From Dehalococcoidia bacterium (lineage in GTDB: Bacteria > Chloroflexota > Dehalococcoidia > UBA3495), in assembly GCA_028822675.1 (NCBI GenBank), contig JAPKDE010000019.1, forward strand, positions 1 through 23,274: DNA of 23,274 nt, given 5' to 3'. The translations under genes were made by a program, and so were the position numbers. Positions 1 to 7,809 of this stretch are shown in pieces; position 1 is the first letter of the stretch; every line of letters starts with the position of its first letter. The notes beneath the pieces were generated by a model. It saw only the letters and a program-made list of their open reading frames with translations, was not told where the DNA came from and made no database searches.

Positions 1-111
1 GGAGACGGAGAGTCCTCGGCTTTTCAGGATGCGTCCAATTGATGCGACGCTAATCCCTTTGCCTAGTGAACTGACTACTCCCCCGGTAACGAAAATAAAT
101 TTTGTCGGCAT
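1..111 (-). CDS. pyrG: CTP synthase, N-terminal fragment (cut by window edge)
   Basis: The 37 codons read on the minus strand from the ATG at 109-111 give [19 protein letters not shown] followed by [18 protein letters not shown]. This is the very conserved N-terminus of CTP synthase, including the [10 protein letters not shown] nucleotide-binding loop. The enzyme makes CTP from UTP using ATP and glutamine in the cytosol. The rest of the gene lies off the left edge. There is only a weak Shine-Dalgarno (AGGC) before the ATG, but the start is fixed by homology. A consensus promoter lies about 155 bp upstream, leaving a leader of about 150 nt. The call rests on recognising the family motif by eye; the signature is distinctive. 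Confidence 0.93.
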   Translation of the reverse strand, partial: MPTKFIFVTGGVVSSLGKGISVASIGRILKSRGLSVS

Positions 112-266
112 TTGCCTACGCAAAGAAAGGGTGTTGAGGAGGGGTACTTACTGGGTGTTCAATTAGCCTTGCCGCCGCCCCATTGGACGAGCCAATCAAG
201 TGGATAAGGGGTGATGCTAGGAGCACTAAATGAAGTACGCAGTTGAATGCGGAGAATCTATGCCCA

Positions 267-296
267 ATTATATTAGTCGATTTTCCAAAGTGTCAA
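267..296 (-). promoter_or_regulatory. Consensus sigma-70-type promoter for pyrG
   Basis: Read on the minus strand there is TTGACA (291-296), an 18-nt spacer and TATAAT (267-272). Both hexamers match the housekeeping consensus exactly. It points to pyrG and predicts a start near 259-262, so the message would carry about 150 nt of leader. The leader contains a short hairpin, ATTGG / CCAAT with loop CTCGT, around 183-197. Confidence 0.75.
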
Positions 297-379
297 GCGT
301 CAACCAGTGTAATTCAAAAATGCTTTATGTCTATTGGCATTCCTTGGATCGGCCAAACCCGTCCGCCGGGTCAGCCAGA

Positions 380-1777
380 CTATTCCGGCGGCAATAATCC
401 CAGGTAATCGGCATCGTAGGCCACAATCGAGCCAATCTCAACCTGCTCATCAAGGGGAACCGACCCGGGAGCTCCGCCGCCCTCTGGCAGATTACCAATG
501 GTCCAGTCTTCAGTAAACGCTTGCATCCGAGCCTGGTCAACGCCCAATAGCTCGCCCAATACGTACTCATTGGCTTCCCCAAGTTGGGGCGCCGGGCCCT
601 TGATCCGGGCTTCGCTTTTAGAGAATTTCCATCCTCGGCCCACGTAACCCTTGTCGCGTAGTTCTACTTCAGGCGGGTTATGAACCGTCTCAAAGAACCC
701 TCTGTCAATATACTGAGGGTCGGTCAGCGCCTGTTTGGCCGTCAGCACTGCGCCGGACGGCAGTCCCGCTTGCTGCAATGTCTCCATCACCTGATAAGAG
801 GTCTGTGCCGAGGTCCAAGCCGTGATGATCGCATCCAGGGCTTCTTGGTGCTGCCGCCGGGCTATCGGGTCGGCGAACCGGTCATCTGAAGTTAGCTCTG
901 GCTGGCCAATGGCCTGGCAGATCGCCACCCAGTCGGCGTCGTCACGGGTCGCGATGGCTACCCACTGGTCGTGCCCTTGGCAGGAGTAGACGCCGTGGGG
1001 CGATAGGAATGGATGGCGGTTTCCGATGCGCTGGGTGCGGCGATCGTTGAACGCAAAGTCTAGTAATCCAGCCCCAATAACCGAAGTACCCGTTTGATAC
1101 ATCGCCAAATCGATCCATTGCCCTTGACCAGTTCGAGCCCGCCGCAGCAACGACCCCATCAGAGCGCCGAGAGCCGTCCACGACGCTAGGAAGTCGGAAT
1201 AGGAGTTGCCCATCTTGTTGGGAACATCGCCTTCTACTAAACACCCATCCGGTCCCGGTTCCATGTATCCCATGAACGCGCCGGTGCCGTGGGTTGGCTC
1301 TAGTGCCGAGGCCATAGCGCCAAAGTTGCTCCAGGGTCCGCTATGCCCGTAGCCAGTATTAGACACCATGATTAGGTCTGGCTTGTGGGCCTTGAGGCTC
1401 GCATAGTCCAGTCCGAACCGGGCCATCACCCTGGGGGTGAAGTTTTCCAAGACCACGTCACATACGCTAACCAAGTCTTTGATTATCTGCTGCGATGCTT
1501 CGTTCCTGAGATCCAGTGTCAGGCTCCGCTTGCCACGGTTCAGGTTTTGGAAAGTTCCGCCCTGCTCCCACCAGCGTTCGCCGGGTTCGTTATCCGGGAA
1601 GGGGCCAGTGATGGTTCGGGTGGTGTCCATGAACTGGGTCTGGCAGGTATCAATTTTGATTACCTCAGCGCCGAGGTCGGCCAGGTTGGCCCCGGCAAAG
1701 GGCATGGCAAAGACCCGGCTGAGGTCCATCACTCTGATGTTTTTCAAGGGTGCGTTTTCGGAACAAGCTGGGGACAT
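380..1777 (-). CDS. CaiB/BaiF family III CoA-transferase (first copy)
   Basis: The 465-residue product looks like a family III CoA-transferase, which moves CoA between acyl-CoA and a free carboxylate through an aspartyl-CoA intermediate. Family marks seen are the N-terminal block NIRVMDLSRVFAMPFAG, LADLGAEVIKID (33-43), NLNRGKRSLTLDL (78-90), and ARTGQGQWIDLAMYQ after the active-site helix. The nucleophile is probably Asp195 in NSYSDFLASW. At 465 residues it is longer than the usual 380-420, with extra sequence at the C-terminus. It is the last gene of a MaoC / CaiB / CaiB operon, 49 nt after the second copy. The donor and acceptor are unknown. Confidence 0.85.
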   Translation of the reverse strand: MSPACSENAPLKNIRVMDLSRVFAMPFAGANLADLGAEVIKIDTCQTQFMDTTRTITGPFPDNEPGERWWEQGGTFQNLNRGKRSLTLDLRNEASQQIIKDLVSVCDVVLENFTPRVMARFGLDYASLKAHKPDLIMVSNTGYGHSGPWSNFGAMASALEPTHGTGAFMGYMEPGPDGCLVEGDVPNKMGNSYSDFLASWTALGALMGSLLRRARTGQGQWIDLAMYQTGTSVIGAGLLDFAFNDRRTQRIGNRHPFLSPHGVYSCQGHDQWVAIATRDDADWVAICQAIGQPELTSDDRFADPIARRQHQEALDAIITAWTSAQTSYQVMETLQQAGLPSGAVLTAKQALTDPQYIDRGFFETVHNPPEVELRDKGYVGRGWKFSKSEARIKGPAPQLGEANEYVLGELLGVDQARMQAFTEDWTIGNLPEGGGAPGSVPLDEQVEIGSIVAYDADYLGLLPPE

Positions 1778-1826
1778 GAGTCTGGTCTCTCTTTATCCTG
1801 GTTTCTATATATGGAAGCAGATGTTT

Positions 1827-3023
1827 TTAGATGACGCCGAGTTGACGGAGCGATACCAGGTCTTGGGCTGAATAGCCCAGCTCTTGACCAAATATCTCCG
1901 AATTGTGCTGGCCCAATAATGGGGCCGGTTGGGAGTCGGTCAGTGGCTCTCCGGGCAACCGCACCGCCATTCCGGGGTATTTAGTCTGTCCGACCACCGG
2001 ATGGTCTACTTCAACAAAGAAGTCCCTGGCCTCCAGGTGCGGGCAATTGAAAAGGTCTCCGGCGTCCTGGGCCATGCCGAATACCAAACGGGCTTCACCC
2101 GACGCCAGGAATAGCGGCATTCGGTCCCATTGGGCTAGGCCTTTGGTGAGCAGTTCTTTCAACTCCTCGCCGTGGGCAACGCGCCCCGCGCCGGTGGAGA
2201 ATTTTTCGTCCAGCAGTTCTTCCAGTCCGATGAGATTGGCGATGACTTCCCACGGACGGGAGCCCTGTACTGACGGCGCAACATAGCCGTCGCGGGCGGG
2301 CATAAGTTCTTCAAAGCCAGCCCCGCGTACCGGACGCCGTCCTTTCACAGCACCCATATAGTTGTAGTACGGCAAGGGCTGGACCAGATGCGCACCCAGA
2401 CACTCCGCAGCCGACACATCCACATGCTGACCTTCGCCGGTACTGACTCGGGCAAAGAGGGCTATTTGGGTCGCCGCGGCACCGTTGGCACCAGCCACAT
2501 AGAACGACTGGTCCAAGACATTCCGCAGCGGAGGCTGGTCTGAGTCTCCAGAGTGGTACATCAGACCGCTCAGGGCGTAGGTGACGATGTCCGTTGCTTG
2601 GTAATCATGGTACGGCCCGGTCTGACCGAAGGGAGCGATAGACGTAACAACCAGTCCAGGGTTCACCGCAGACAGGGATGCATAGTCCAGACCAAGCTCT
2701 TTGCTAACGGACGGCGGGTAGTTATCCACTAAAACATCAGCATCAGCCAGAAGACGGTCCAACAATTTACGGCCGCTGACGCTGGACGTATCCAGGGTCA
2801 CGCTCTTCTTGTTCGTGTTCAGATAGAGAAAGGTCAAGCTCTTTTCCGGGTTTGGGTCGTCACCGGCGAAGGGTCCCATTCGGCGGGCCAAGTCGCCAGA
2901 GCCCGGTGTTTCCACCTTGATGACCTCCGCCCCATAGTCGGCCAGAATTTTGGCACACCAGGGAGCAGAGATACCCGAGCCCATGTCCAGCACCCGGAAA
3001 CCGTTCAGCAGGTCGGCTGGCAT
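1827..3023 (-). CDS. CaiB/BaiF-family protein, apparently without the nucleophile Asp
   Basis: The 398-residue product has the CoA-transferase fold signatures: GFRVLDMGSGISAPWCAKILADYGAEVIKVE (8-38), NTNKKSVTLD (69-78) and STGEGQHVDVSAAE (194-207). Where the catalytic Asp normally precedes a D-x-x-x-G pattern, this protein reads SFYVAG, which places Phe174 in the Asp position; the nearest Asp, 171, is three residues earlier. This alignment is by eye. The ATG (3021-3023) shares one base with the TGA of the upstream MaoC gene (TGATG), so the two are translationally coupled. It may be an inactive partner of the neighbouring transferase or a subgroup with altered chemistry. Confidence 0.83.
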   Translation of the reverse strand: MPADLLNGFRVLDMGSGISAPWCAKILADYGAEVIKVETPGSGDLARRMGPFAGDDPNPEKSLTFLYLNTNKKSVTLDTSSVSGRKLLDRLLADADVLVDNYPPSVSKELGLDYASLSAVNPGLVVTSIAPFGQTGPYHDYQATDIVTYALSGLMYHSGDSDQPPLRNVLDQSFYVAGANGAAATQIALFARVSTGEGQHVDVSAAECLGAHLVQPLPYYNYMGAVKGRRPVRGAGFEELMPARDGYVAPSVQGSRPWEVIANLIGLEELLDEKFSTGAGRVAHGEELKELLTKGLAQWDRMPLFLASGEARLVFGMAQDAGDLFNCPHLEARDFFVEVDHPVVGQTKYPGMAVRLPGEPLTDSQPAPLLGQHNSEIFGQELGYSAQDLVSLRQLGVI

Positions 3024-4090
3024 CAGTCTTCCACTGCCCAGACTAAGGGTAGGCTCTGGCCCTTCTTGGGCAGCACAACCGTGCCACGGCCAGTGGCGGT
3101 GGTGTCGCCCCGGTTGTTCGTCAGGTTCACTTCGCAGTCTACATAACCGTAGCCGTTGACCTCACGAACAGCGGTGACAACGCCTGAGCCGGTGATGATG
3201 TCGCCGGGATAGTCCATCCCCCTGTGTTCCACATAGAACCGCTTGAACCAGCCTTGCGGCCCGGCCAGTTTGATCATCAACTGCCCAAGATATTGGTTCT
3301 TCAGGGAGCCGTTCACCACAACATTGGAAAGACCCTGGTGAATCTGGGCAAAGGGCAGGTCCCAGTGAATCCGGGCGTAGTTGCCATTGGCCGCCGCCCA
3401 ACGCACCAGGTGAGTGGTTGTCAGCGGGCCTTTAATCACTTGGTCCAACTCCATGCCCACCGATACATCTTCAAAATGCCTCTGTTCGCCGGGGGTATGA
3501 ATTGTCCTGGGTACCGTATGGTCTGGCGCGGGGGGCGAAATCACCACCGATTCCAGTCCTTCACCGGCGTCATTGACCGCCTGCACGTCTTCACCGGGCG
3601 GGCGACTCCGGTGGATGCTCACACGGTCGGCCACGCTAATGGCGTCGCCGTGTTGGTTGGTCTGGGTCTCACGCCTAACGATGAATACCAGAGGGCCCGA
3701 ACGGCCCTGTTTCTCAAAGATGTCCACCACTTTGAATTGGCGGGTTACCCAGTCTCCAACGTAGGCGGGACGCAGAAATTGCCAATCGCTACCGCCATTT
3801 AAACCGTAGCTGTTGAACGGCAGCGGAACGTCAAAGTGGGACTCCTGTCCGGCGCCGAAATAGCCAATGGATGGGGCAATGTCCTTCCAGGTGGCCAACG
3901 GCGGGCAGAGCAGTCCCTTGAACCGGCTGGCCTCGGCCTTGGCTTTATCGATGTAAAGGGGGTTCGGGTCCTCAGTGGCGTCGGCCACATCGTAGGCCAT
4001 CTCTTCACTGAGGCCAAATCGGTTTCGTTCGGGTTCGGACTCGGTGCCGATCAGGGCACGGACCTCTGGAGTGATCAGATTATCTGCCAT
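3023..4090 (-). CDS. MaoC-like double-hotdog acyl-CoA dehydratase/hydratase
   Basis: The 355-residue product appears to hold two hotdog domains. The N-terminal one (about 5-165) has EDPNPLYID (40-48), like the FAS1-type/HadA dehydratase half where Tyr replaces the catalytic His. The C-terminal one (about 200-350) has NGNYARIHWD (235-244), where the hydratase-2 motif would be GDxNPxH: His242 is kept but the Asp position is Asn237. The expected role is (R)-specific hydration or dehydration of an enoyl-CoA-type substrate. A good ribosome site, GGGAG, lies 8-9 nt before the ATG. It is the first gene of an operon with two CoA-transferases. Mesaconyl-CoA hydratase-like function is one possibility; the substrate is not determined. 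Confidence 0.8.
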   Translation of the reverse strand: MADNLITPEVRALIGTESEPERNRFGLSEEMAYDVADATEDPNPLYIDKAKAEASRFKGLLCPPLATWKDIAPSIGYFGAGQESHFDVPLPFNSYGLNGGSDWQFLRPAYVGDWVTRQFKVVDIFEKQGRSGPLVFIVRRETQTNQHGDAISVADRVSIHRSRPPGEDVQAVNDAGEGLESVVISPPAPDHTVPRTIHTPGEQRHFEDVSVGMELDQVIKGPLTTTHLVRWAAANGNYARIHWDLPFAQIHQGLSNVVVNGSLKNQYLGQLMIKLAGPQGWFKRFYVEHRGMDYPGDIITGSGVVTAVREVNGYGYVDCEVNLTNNRGDTTATGRGTVVLPKKGQSLPLVWAVED

Positions 4091-4301
4091 TTATTTGCTC
4101 CCGGTAGTAGTCCTAAATTAATAGTTCTAAGTTGGTATTTTCAGGTGGACGCAGGCGTGCGTTGAGTGCAGTTTAGCATACCGCAGACAGGCTGGCGGGG
4201 TGTATCATGTGGCCTGCTAGAAATTAACCCGGCCAGCACTTATTCAGGCGGTTCTGAAAAGTTTCTACACGAATATTCAGCCGGACAAGAGCGAGGATTA
4301 A

Positions 4302-4808
4302 ATGACACTAAACGAGTTTATCGAAGACGCATTCAATGGGGAACAGGAATACCTCCTGGACGCCCTAGGGGACTTAACACCGGAGGAGTTGATGTGGCGT
4401 GCCGGCCCGGAGGCTAACCCTATTGGCTGGATTCTGTGGCACATGACCAGGGTCGAAGACATGTGGTTCCAGTTCTTCATCCAACGCGAGACTGAGATTT
4501 GGGCCAGGGACGGTTGGGACGAGAAATTTGGCCTACCAGCCAGGGACAACGGCTTTGGCCACACCCTAGAGCAGGTGGCCGACTTCCCAGCCTACGACCT
4601 CGCCGAGATGCTGAAGTACGGCGCTGAAGTTAGAGCTGCCACGCTTAACTACTTGAAAACCGTCACCGCAGAGCAGATGGACGTGGTCCCCAGAGAGGCC
4701 CGCCCGGAAATGTCCGTCGGCAGAATATTCCGGCAGGTGGTCGGAGAGATGTACCAGCATCAAGGCCACATTGCCTACCTGAAAGGGCTTATCCGGTCAG
4801 GAAAGTAG
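4302..4808 (+). CDS. DinB-superfamily protein
   Basis: The 168-residue, probably all-helical product resembles the DinB/DfsB four-helix-bundle superfamily, whose members often bind a metal through three His residues. Seen here are the first-helix block WILWHMTRVEDMW (His47) and the C-terminal block EMYQHQGHIAYLKGLI (His153, His156). The usual His four residues before His153 is Glu149, so metal binding may be altered. Known members include thiol S-transferases such as mycothiol- or bacillithiol-dependent enzymes, but the function is unknown here. The start has a clear ribosome site, GAGGA, 5 nt before the ATG. It is divergent from the MaoC operon across a 211-bp spacer in which I see no clear promoter. 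Confidence 0.75.
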   Translation: MTLNEFIEDAFNGEQEYLLDALGDLTPEELMWRAGPEANPIGWILWHMTRVEDMWFQFFIQRETEIWARDGWDEKFGLPARDNGFGHTLEQVADFPAYDLAEMLKYGAEVRAATLNYLKTVTAEQMDVVPREARPEMSVGRIFRQVVGEMYQHQGHIAYLKGLIRSGK

Positions 4809-5014
4809 CAACGCTCCAGGTGATTTAAACCGGGGTGAACTAGGGTATTTTCGCCGTACCGTGCATGGCCTACCCTCATGGGCCGTCCCGGACATACTCT
4901 TATAATTGGGTGTTAGTCCCGTTGACAGATTTCGGGACCACAACTCCGTATCCAAGCCTCTATTAGACGCAATACAGCTTGGGGCCAATGTGTTAGATCC
5001 GGGACGGTGGGGCC

Positions 5015-6706
5015 ATGAAACTCTTCTCTATAAAACGCCTATTACTTTTGGGAGTGGCAATTTTCGCCATTGGCTGTTCGTCTTCCAGCCCCACTCCACT
5101 GCCTGGCACCACCGACAGCAATGGCGTGCCCCTGCCCCCACCCACTCCAGTGATTGCGCCCGCTCCGTCAGGATCCACCGGCGGCACACTGACGGTTGTT
5201 GCCGCCGCTGAAATTCCCCATCTGGATGTGCACCAAGAGGTCCAAGAAACCCTGACCGCTCTGGGCCCAGGACTGGCTTACAGCCGGCTGTTACGCCTCA
5301 AGTCGGGTCAAGGCTCCAACCAGCCAAACCTGCTGCTAGAATGCGACCTGTGCCAGAGCTGGCACCTGAACGACGACCTGGCCTACGTGTTCACTCTCCG
5401 CCCGGACGTCCGCTGGCAAAACCTACCGCCCGTAAACGGACGGACCCTTGTCGCAGACGACATTGTATTTAGCCTGAACCGACTCAAGACCAAAGGCTGG
5501 CCCAACGCCCCGCTGTTGTCTTCTATTGGAGACGCTAAGGCTCTAGATAACCAAACTGTCCAAATTGAATTGTCGCTGCAAGATGCCGATGCCCTACTCG
5601 CCCTGGCTGATGGCCACGTCAAGATAGTGGCCCCTGAGGTTGTAGCTGAATACGGCGACTTGAAGGCCGCACCGGTGATTGGCACAGGACCTTGGATTTG
5701 GCAGGGTACCGACTCTGACCAGAGCATGGAATTCATTCGGAACCCCAACTACTTTGAGGGCGGTCTGCCGTTCTTAGACCAGCTAAACGTTACTGTCATG
5801 CGCACCGATCCATTAGCTAATTCCCCTGGATCAGTTGCTCTGGACAAGGTGGCGGCTTTCAAGGCGGGTCTGGTTGACGTTCTTTCTGTTGACCCCAGCG
5901 AGTGGGATTTGGTCCGCAAGAACAATTCAGATTTTCAGTCGGTCGTTTCCCGTAGATCCGGTTCTGGGATCATGCTGGCAATGAACGCGCAGATGCCCAA
6001 TCTGCAGGAGACTGCCGTGCGACAGGCAATCTTCCAGGCCATTGACCCGTGGGACTACCTGGACACCGTCTGGTCAGGTCAGGGATTCGCCAGCGTTGGC
6101 ATCCCGGTGCAGGAGTCAGACTGGTTGCTGGAACGCCAGGAGATGCGCCAAAACTTCTTCGCCGACCCCGGCAAGGCCCGTCAGTTGCTGATCGACTCTG
6201 GTCAGAAGCTGCCGGTTGACCTTGAGGTTACCGTTCGCATCGAACGCACCGGCGGCGAGAATTTGGTATTGGAAGAAAGGCTGATGGCCGACCTGACTGC
6301 AGTGGGGTTCAACCCGGAAATACGACGGATGAACCCAGTGCAGTTCAATGACCTGGTCATGGGTCCGGCACGCGAGTTCCAACTGGCGGTGGGCGCCGTC
6401 CCGCCGACTTCCACGACCAACAGCTACCTGTTTGGTCTGCTACACAGCCAGGGCCGTTGGAATTTGGCCGGGCATGAAGATACACAATTGGACACGATGA
6501 TTGAGCTGCAGTCAGCGGAGTTCGATGACGTAGCGCGCCGAGAGCAGTTGGTGGAGATTCAACGCTGGGTGCTGGACCAGGCCTATTTGTTCAGCCCGGT
6601 GACCACGGCGTCACGTTGGGTATTCAGCAGCGATCTGAAGGGTTTTGAGCCTAACACCGCCCTCTCTGAATACAACTTCTGGTCGAGGACTTGGCTGGAT
6701 CGCTAA
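5015..6706 (+). CDS. Family 5 extracellular solute-binding lipoprotein (ABC transporter)
   Basis: The 563-residue product starts with a lipoprotein signal: KR at 7-8, a hydrophobic stretch 9-19, and lipobox AIGC with Cys21 as the lipidated residue. A Ser/Pro/Thr-rich tether (22-56) follows. The binding domain runs from about 57; marks typical of SBP_bac_5 proteins (oligopeptide, nickel and related ligands) include LAYVFTLRPDVRW and LVADDIVFSLNRLK. The ligand cannot be told. No permease or ATPase gene is adjacent, so it is an orphan binding protein that must use components encoded elsewhere. Upstream, a lone TATAAT (4901-4906) has no convincing -35. GGTGGGG lies just before the ATG. The last codons are echoed downstream after the stop. 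Confidence 0.85.
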   Translation: MKLFSIKRLLLLGVAIFAIGCSSSSPTPLPGTTDSNGVPLPPPTPVIAPAPSGSTGGTLTVVAAAEIPHLDVHQEVQETLTALGPGLAYSRLLRLKSGQGSNQPNLLLECDLCQSWHLNDDLAYVFTLRPDVRWQNLPPVNGRTLVADDIVFSLNRLKTKGWPNAPLLSSIGDAKALDNQTVQIELSLQDADALLALADGHVKIVAPEVVAEYGDLKAAPVIGTGPWIWQGTDSDQSMEFIRNPNYFEGGLPFLDQLNVTVMRTDPLANSPGSVALDKVAAFKAGLVDVLSVDPSEWDLVRKNNSDFQSVVSRRSGSGIMLAMNAQMPNLQETAVRQAIFQAIDPWDYLDTVWSGQGFASVGIPVQESDWLLERQEMRQNFFADPGKARQLLIDSGQKLPVDLEVTVRIERTGGENLVLEERLMADLTAVGFNPEIRRMNPVQFNDLVMGPAREFQLAVGAVPPTSTTNSYLFGLLHSQGRWNLAGHEDTQLDTMIELQSAEFDDVARREQLVEIQRWVLDQAYLFSPVTTASRWVFSSDLKGFEPNTALSEYNFWSRTWLDR

Positions 6707-6731
6707 GCGAGTACTAGTGAGCCTTGGGCCT

Positions 6732-6770
6732 GATTACAACTTTGAGTTCAGGACTTGGCTGGCCCAATAG
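6732..6770 (+). repeat. Out-of-frame copy of the last 12 codons and stop of the solute-binding gene
   Basis: Twenty-five bases after the solute-binding gene stops, 6732-6770 reads DYNFEFRTWLAQ-stop. The gene itself ends EYNFWSRTWLDR-stop (6668-6706). By eye 28 of 39 bases match, including TACAACTT and AGGACTTGGCTGG uninterrupted. The offset is 64 bp, so it is in a different frame from the gene. It is probably the scar of a short tandem duplication or of a lost paralogue. Confidence 0.7.
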
Positions 6771-6780
6771 TAGAGTGTTA

Positions 6781-7239
6781 TCAATGCGTTTTTGACCGAT
6801 AGGCTTTGATCCCTTCTTCCAAGGCCGTCAGGGGCAGCAGAGCGCATTTAATGCGCACCGGGTACATCCTCACCACTTGCAGGGCTAAAAGGTCTCCCAG
6901 GCCAGTCTCATCAGCTGCAGCGCCGTTCTTCATGGCCTCTCGGAACTTCTCCCCCAGCTCTCCCACCTCGTCCAACGACTTGCCATGTAGAAGCCCGGAC
7001 AACATGGAAGTGGCGGCTTGGATGATGGAGCAACCTTCGGCCACTGCGCTGACATCACTCACGTTGCCGTGTTCGTCCAATGACAATTGCAGGGTGGTTC
7101 GGTCTCCGCAGAAGGGGTTGAACTCCTCAGACTCCACAGCGGCATCGCTCAGGGGAGCGCGGTTGCGGGGGTTGCGATAGTGGTCCATGACCAGATCGCC
7201 GTAGAGACCGTCCAGTTGGACATCAGGCTGTTGAGGCAT
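6781..7239 (-). CDS. sufU: SufU-like Fe-S scaffold / sulfur-acceptor protein, second paralogue
   Basis: The 152-residue product belongs to the IscU/SufU family. The metal/sulfur ligands are present: Cys44 and Asp46 in NPFCGD, Cys70 in GCSIIQA, and Cys132 in RIKCALL. The 61 residues between the second and third Cys are about 19 more than in IscU, the mark of SufU, which usually carries sulfur from SufS to SufBCD. It ends the suf cluster but is separated from the upstream sufU by 120 nt with a possible weak terminator, and has no clear ribosome site. It may be expressed separately or at lower level. It is clearly diverged from its neighbour, so it is not a recent duplicate. Confidence 0.85.
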   Translation of the reverse strand: MPQQPDVQLDGLYGDLVMDHYRNPRNRAPLSDAAVESEEFNPFCGDRTTLQLSLDEHGNVSDVSAVAEGCSIIQAATSMLSGLLHGKSLDEVGELGEKFREAMKNGAAADETGLGDLLALQVVRMYPVRIKCALLPLTALEEGIKAYRSKTH

Positions 7240-7335
7240 TAAATAAGTAGGCCAATTAAAATCAGGATTGAATAAATCTTAGCACAAGGCACTATCCATT
7301 CGACCGAAACAATCTTATGGAAGAATACGCCCATG

Positions 7336-7353
7336 AAAACCCAGCTGCGCCGG
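7336..7353 (-). terminator. Weak intrinsic terminator candidate after sufU
   Basis: On the minus strand CCGGC - GCA - GCTGG forms a five-pair stem (one G-U) followed closely by GTTTTC. It lies 7 nt after the first sufU stop. The short T run makes this tentative; it may reduce read-through into the second sufU. Confidence 0.35.
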
Positions 7354-7359
7354 TGCCCG

Positions 7360-7809
7360 TTATTCGGTGGAGATGGCTGTTGAGTCGTCGGAGAGGGCTG
7401 CTTTCATGGTGTGCCAAGCCAAAATGGCGCACTTGATGCGAGTGGGATACTCGTTGACACCGGAAAGAGTCTCCAGATCGCCCAGGGTGTCCAGATCCAG
7501 TTCGCCACCGGGCTCCGTAATCATGTAATGGAAAGCGTCAAAAATTTCTTCGGCTTTCTCAAGGGTCTGGCCCTTGATGCTCTGGGTCATCATGGAGGCA
7601 GAAGCTCTGGAGATGGCGCAGCCAGTGCCCTGGAAGCCGACATCGTCAATCACCCCGTCAACAACCTTCAAGAAAAGCGAAATCTGGTCGCCGCACAGAG
7701 GGTTAAACCCATCCGACGTGTGACTCACCTCTTCAAGGGTTTTGAAGTTATGGGGCTTGCTGTTGTGCTCCAGGAGAATCTCCTGGTACAGGTCACTAAG
7801 GCCGGCCAT
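7360..7809 (-). CDS. sufU: SufU Fe-S scaffold / sulfur-acceptor protein
   Basis: The 149-residue product has the full SufU ligand set: Cys39 and Asp41 in NPLCGD, Cys64 in GTGCAISRAS, and Cys127 in RIKCAIL, with the SufU-type insertion between the last two Cys. In SufU systems this Zn-bearing protein takes sulfur from the SufS active-site Cys and delivers it to the SufBCD scaffold. Its ATG (7807-7809) overlaps the sufS stop by one base (TAATG), so translation is coupled to sufS, as expected for a SufS-SufU pair. It sits fifth in the operon. Confidence 0.92.
   Translation of the reverse strand: MAGLSDLYQEILLEHNSKPHNFKTLEEVSHTSDGFNPLCGDQISLFLKVVDGVIDDVGFQGTGCAISRASASMMTQSIKGQTLEKAEEIFDAFHYMITEPGGELDLDTLGDLETLSGVNEYPTRIKCAILAWHTMKAALSDDSTAISTE

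Noticed and set aside
258..266. GGGC just after the pyrG -10, as in CTP-sensing reiterative initiation at B. subtilis pyrG
   Set aside because: The G run lies only 2-4 bases after TATAAT, closer than a normal transcription start, and no terminator hairpin with a T run was found in the leader.
4091..4301. Divergent promoters between the MaoC operon and the DinB-like gene
   Set aside because: TATGCT- and TATTAA-like hexamers occur on the minus strand but without properly spaced -35 boxes; nothing convincing on the plus strand.
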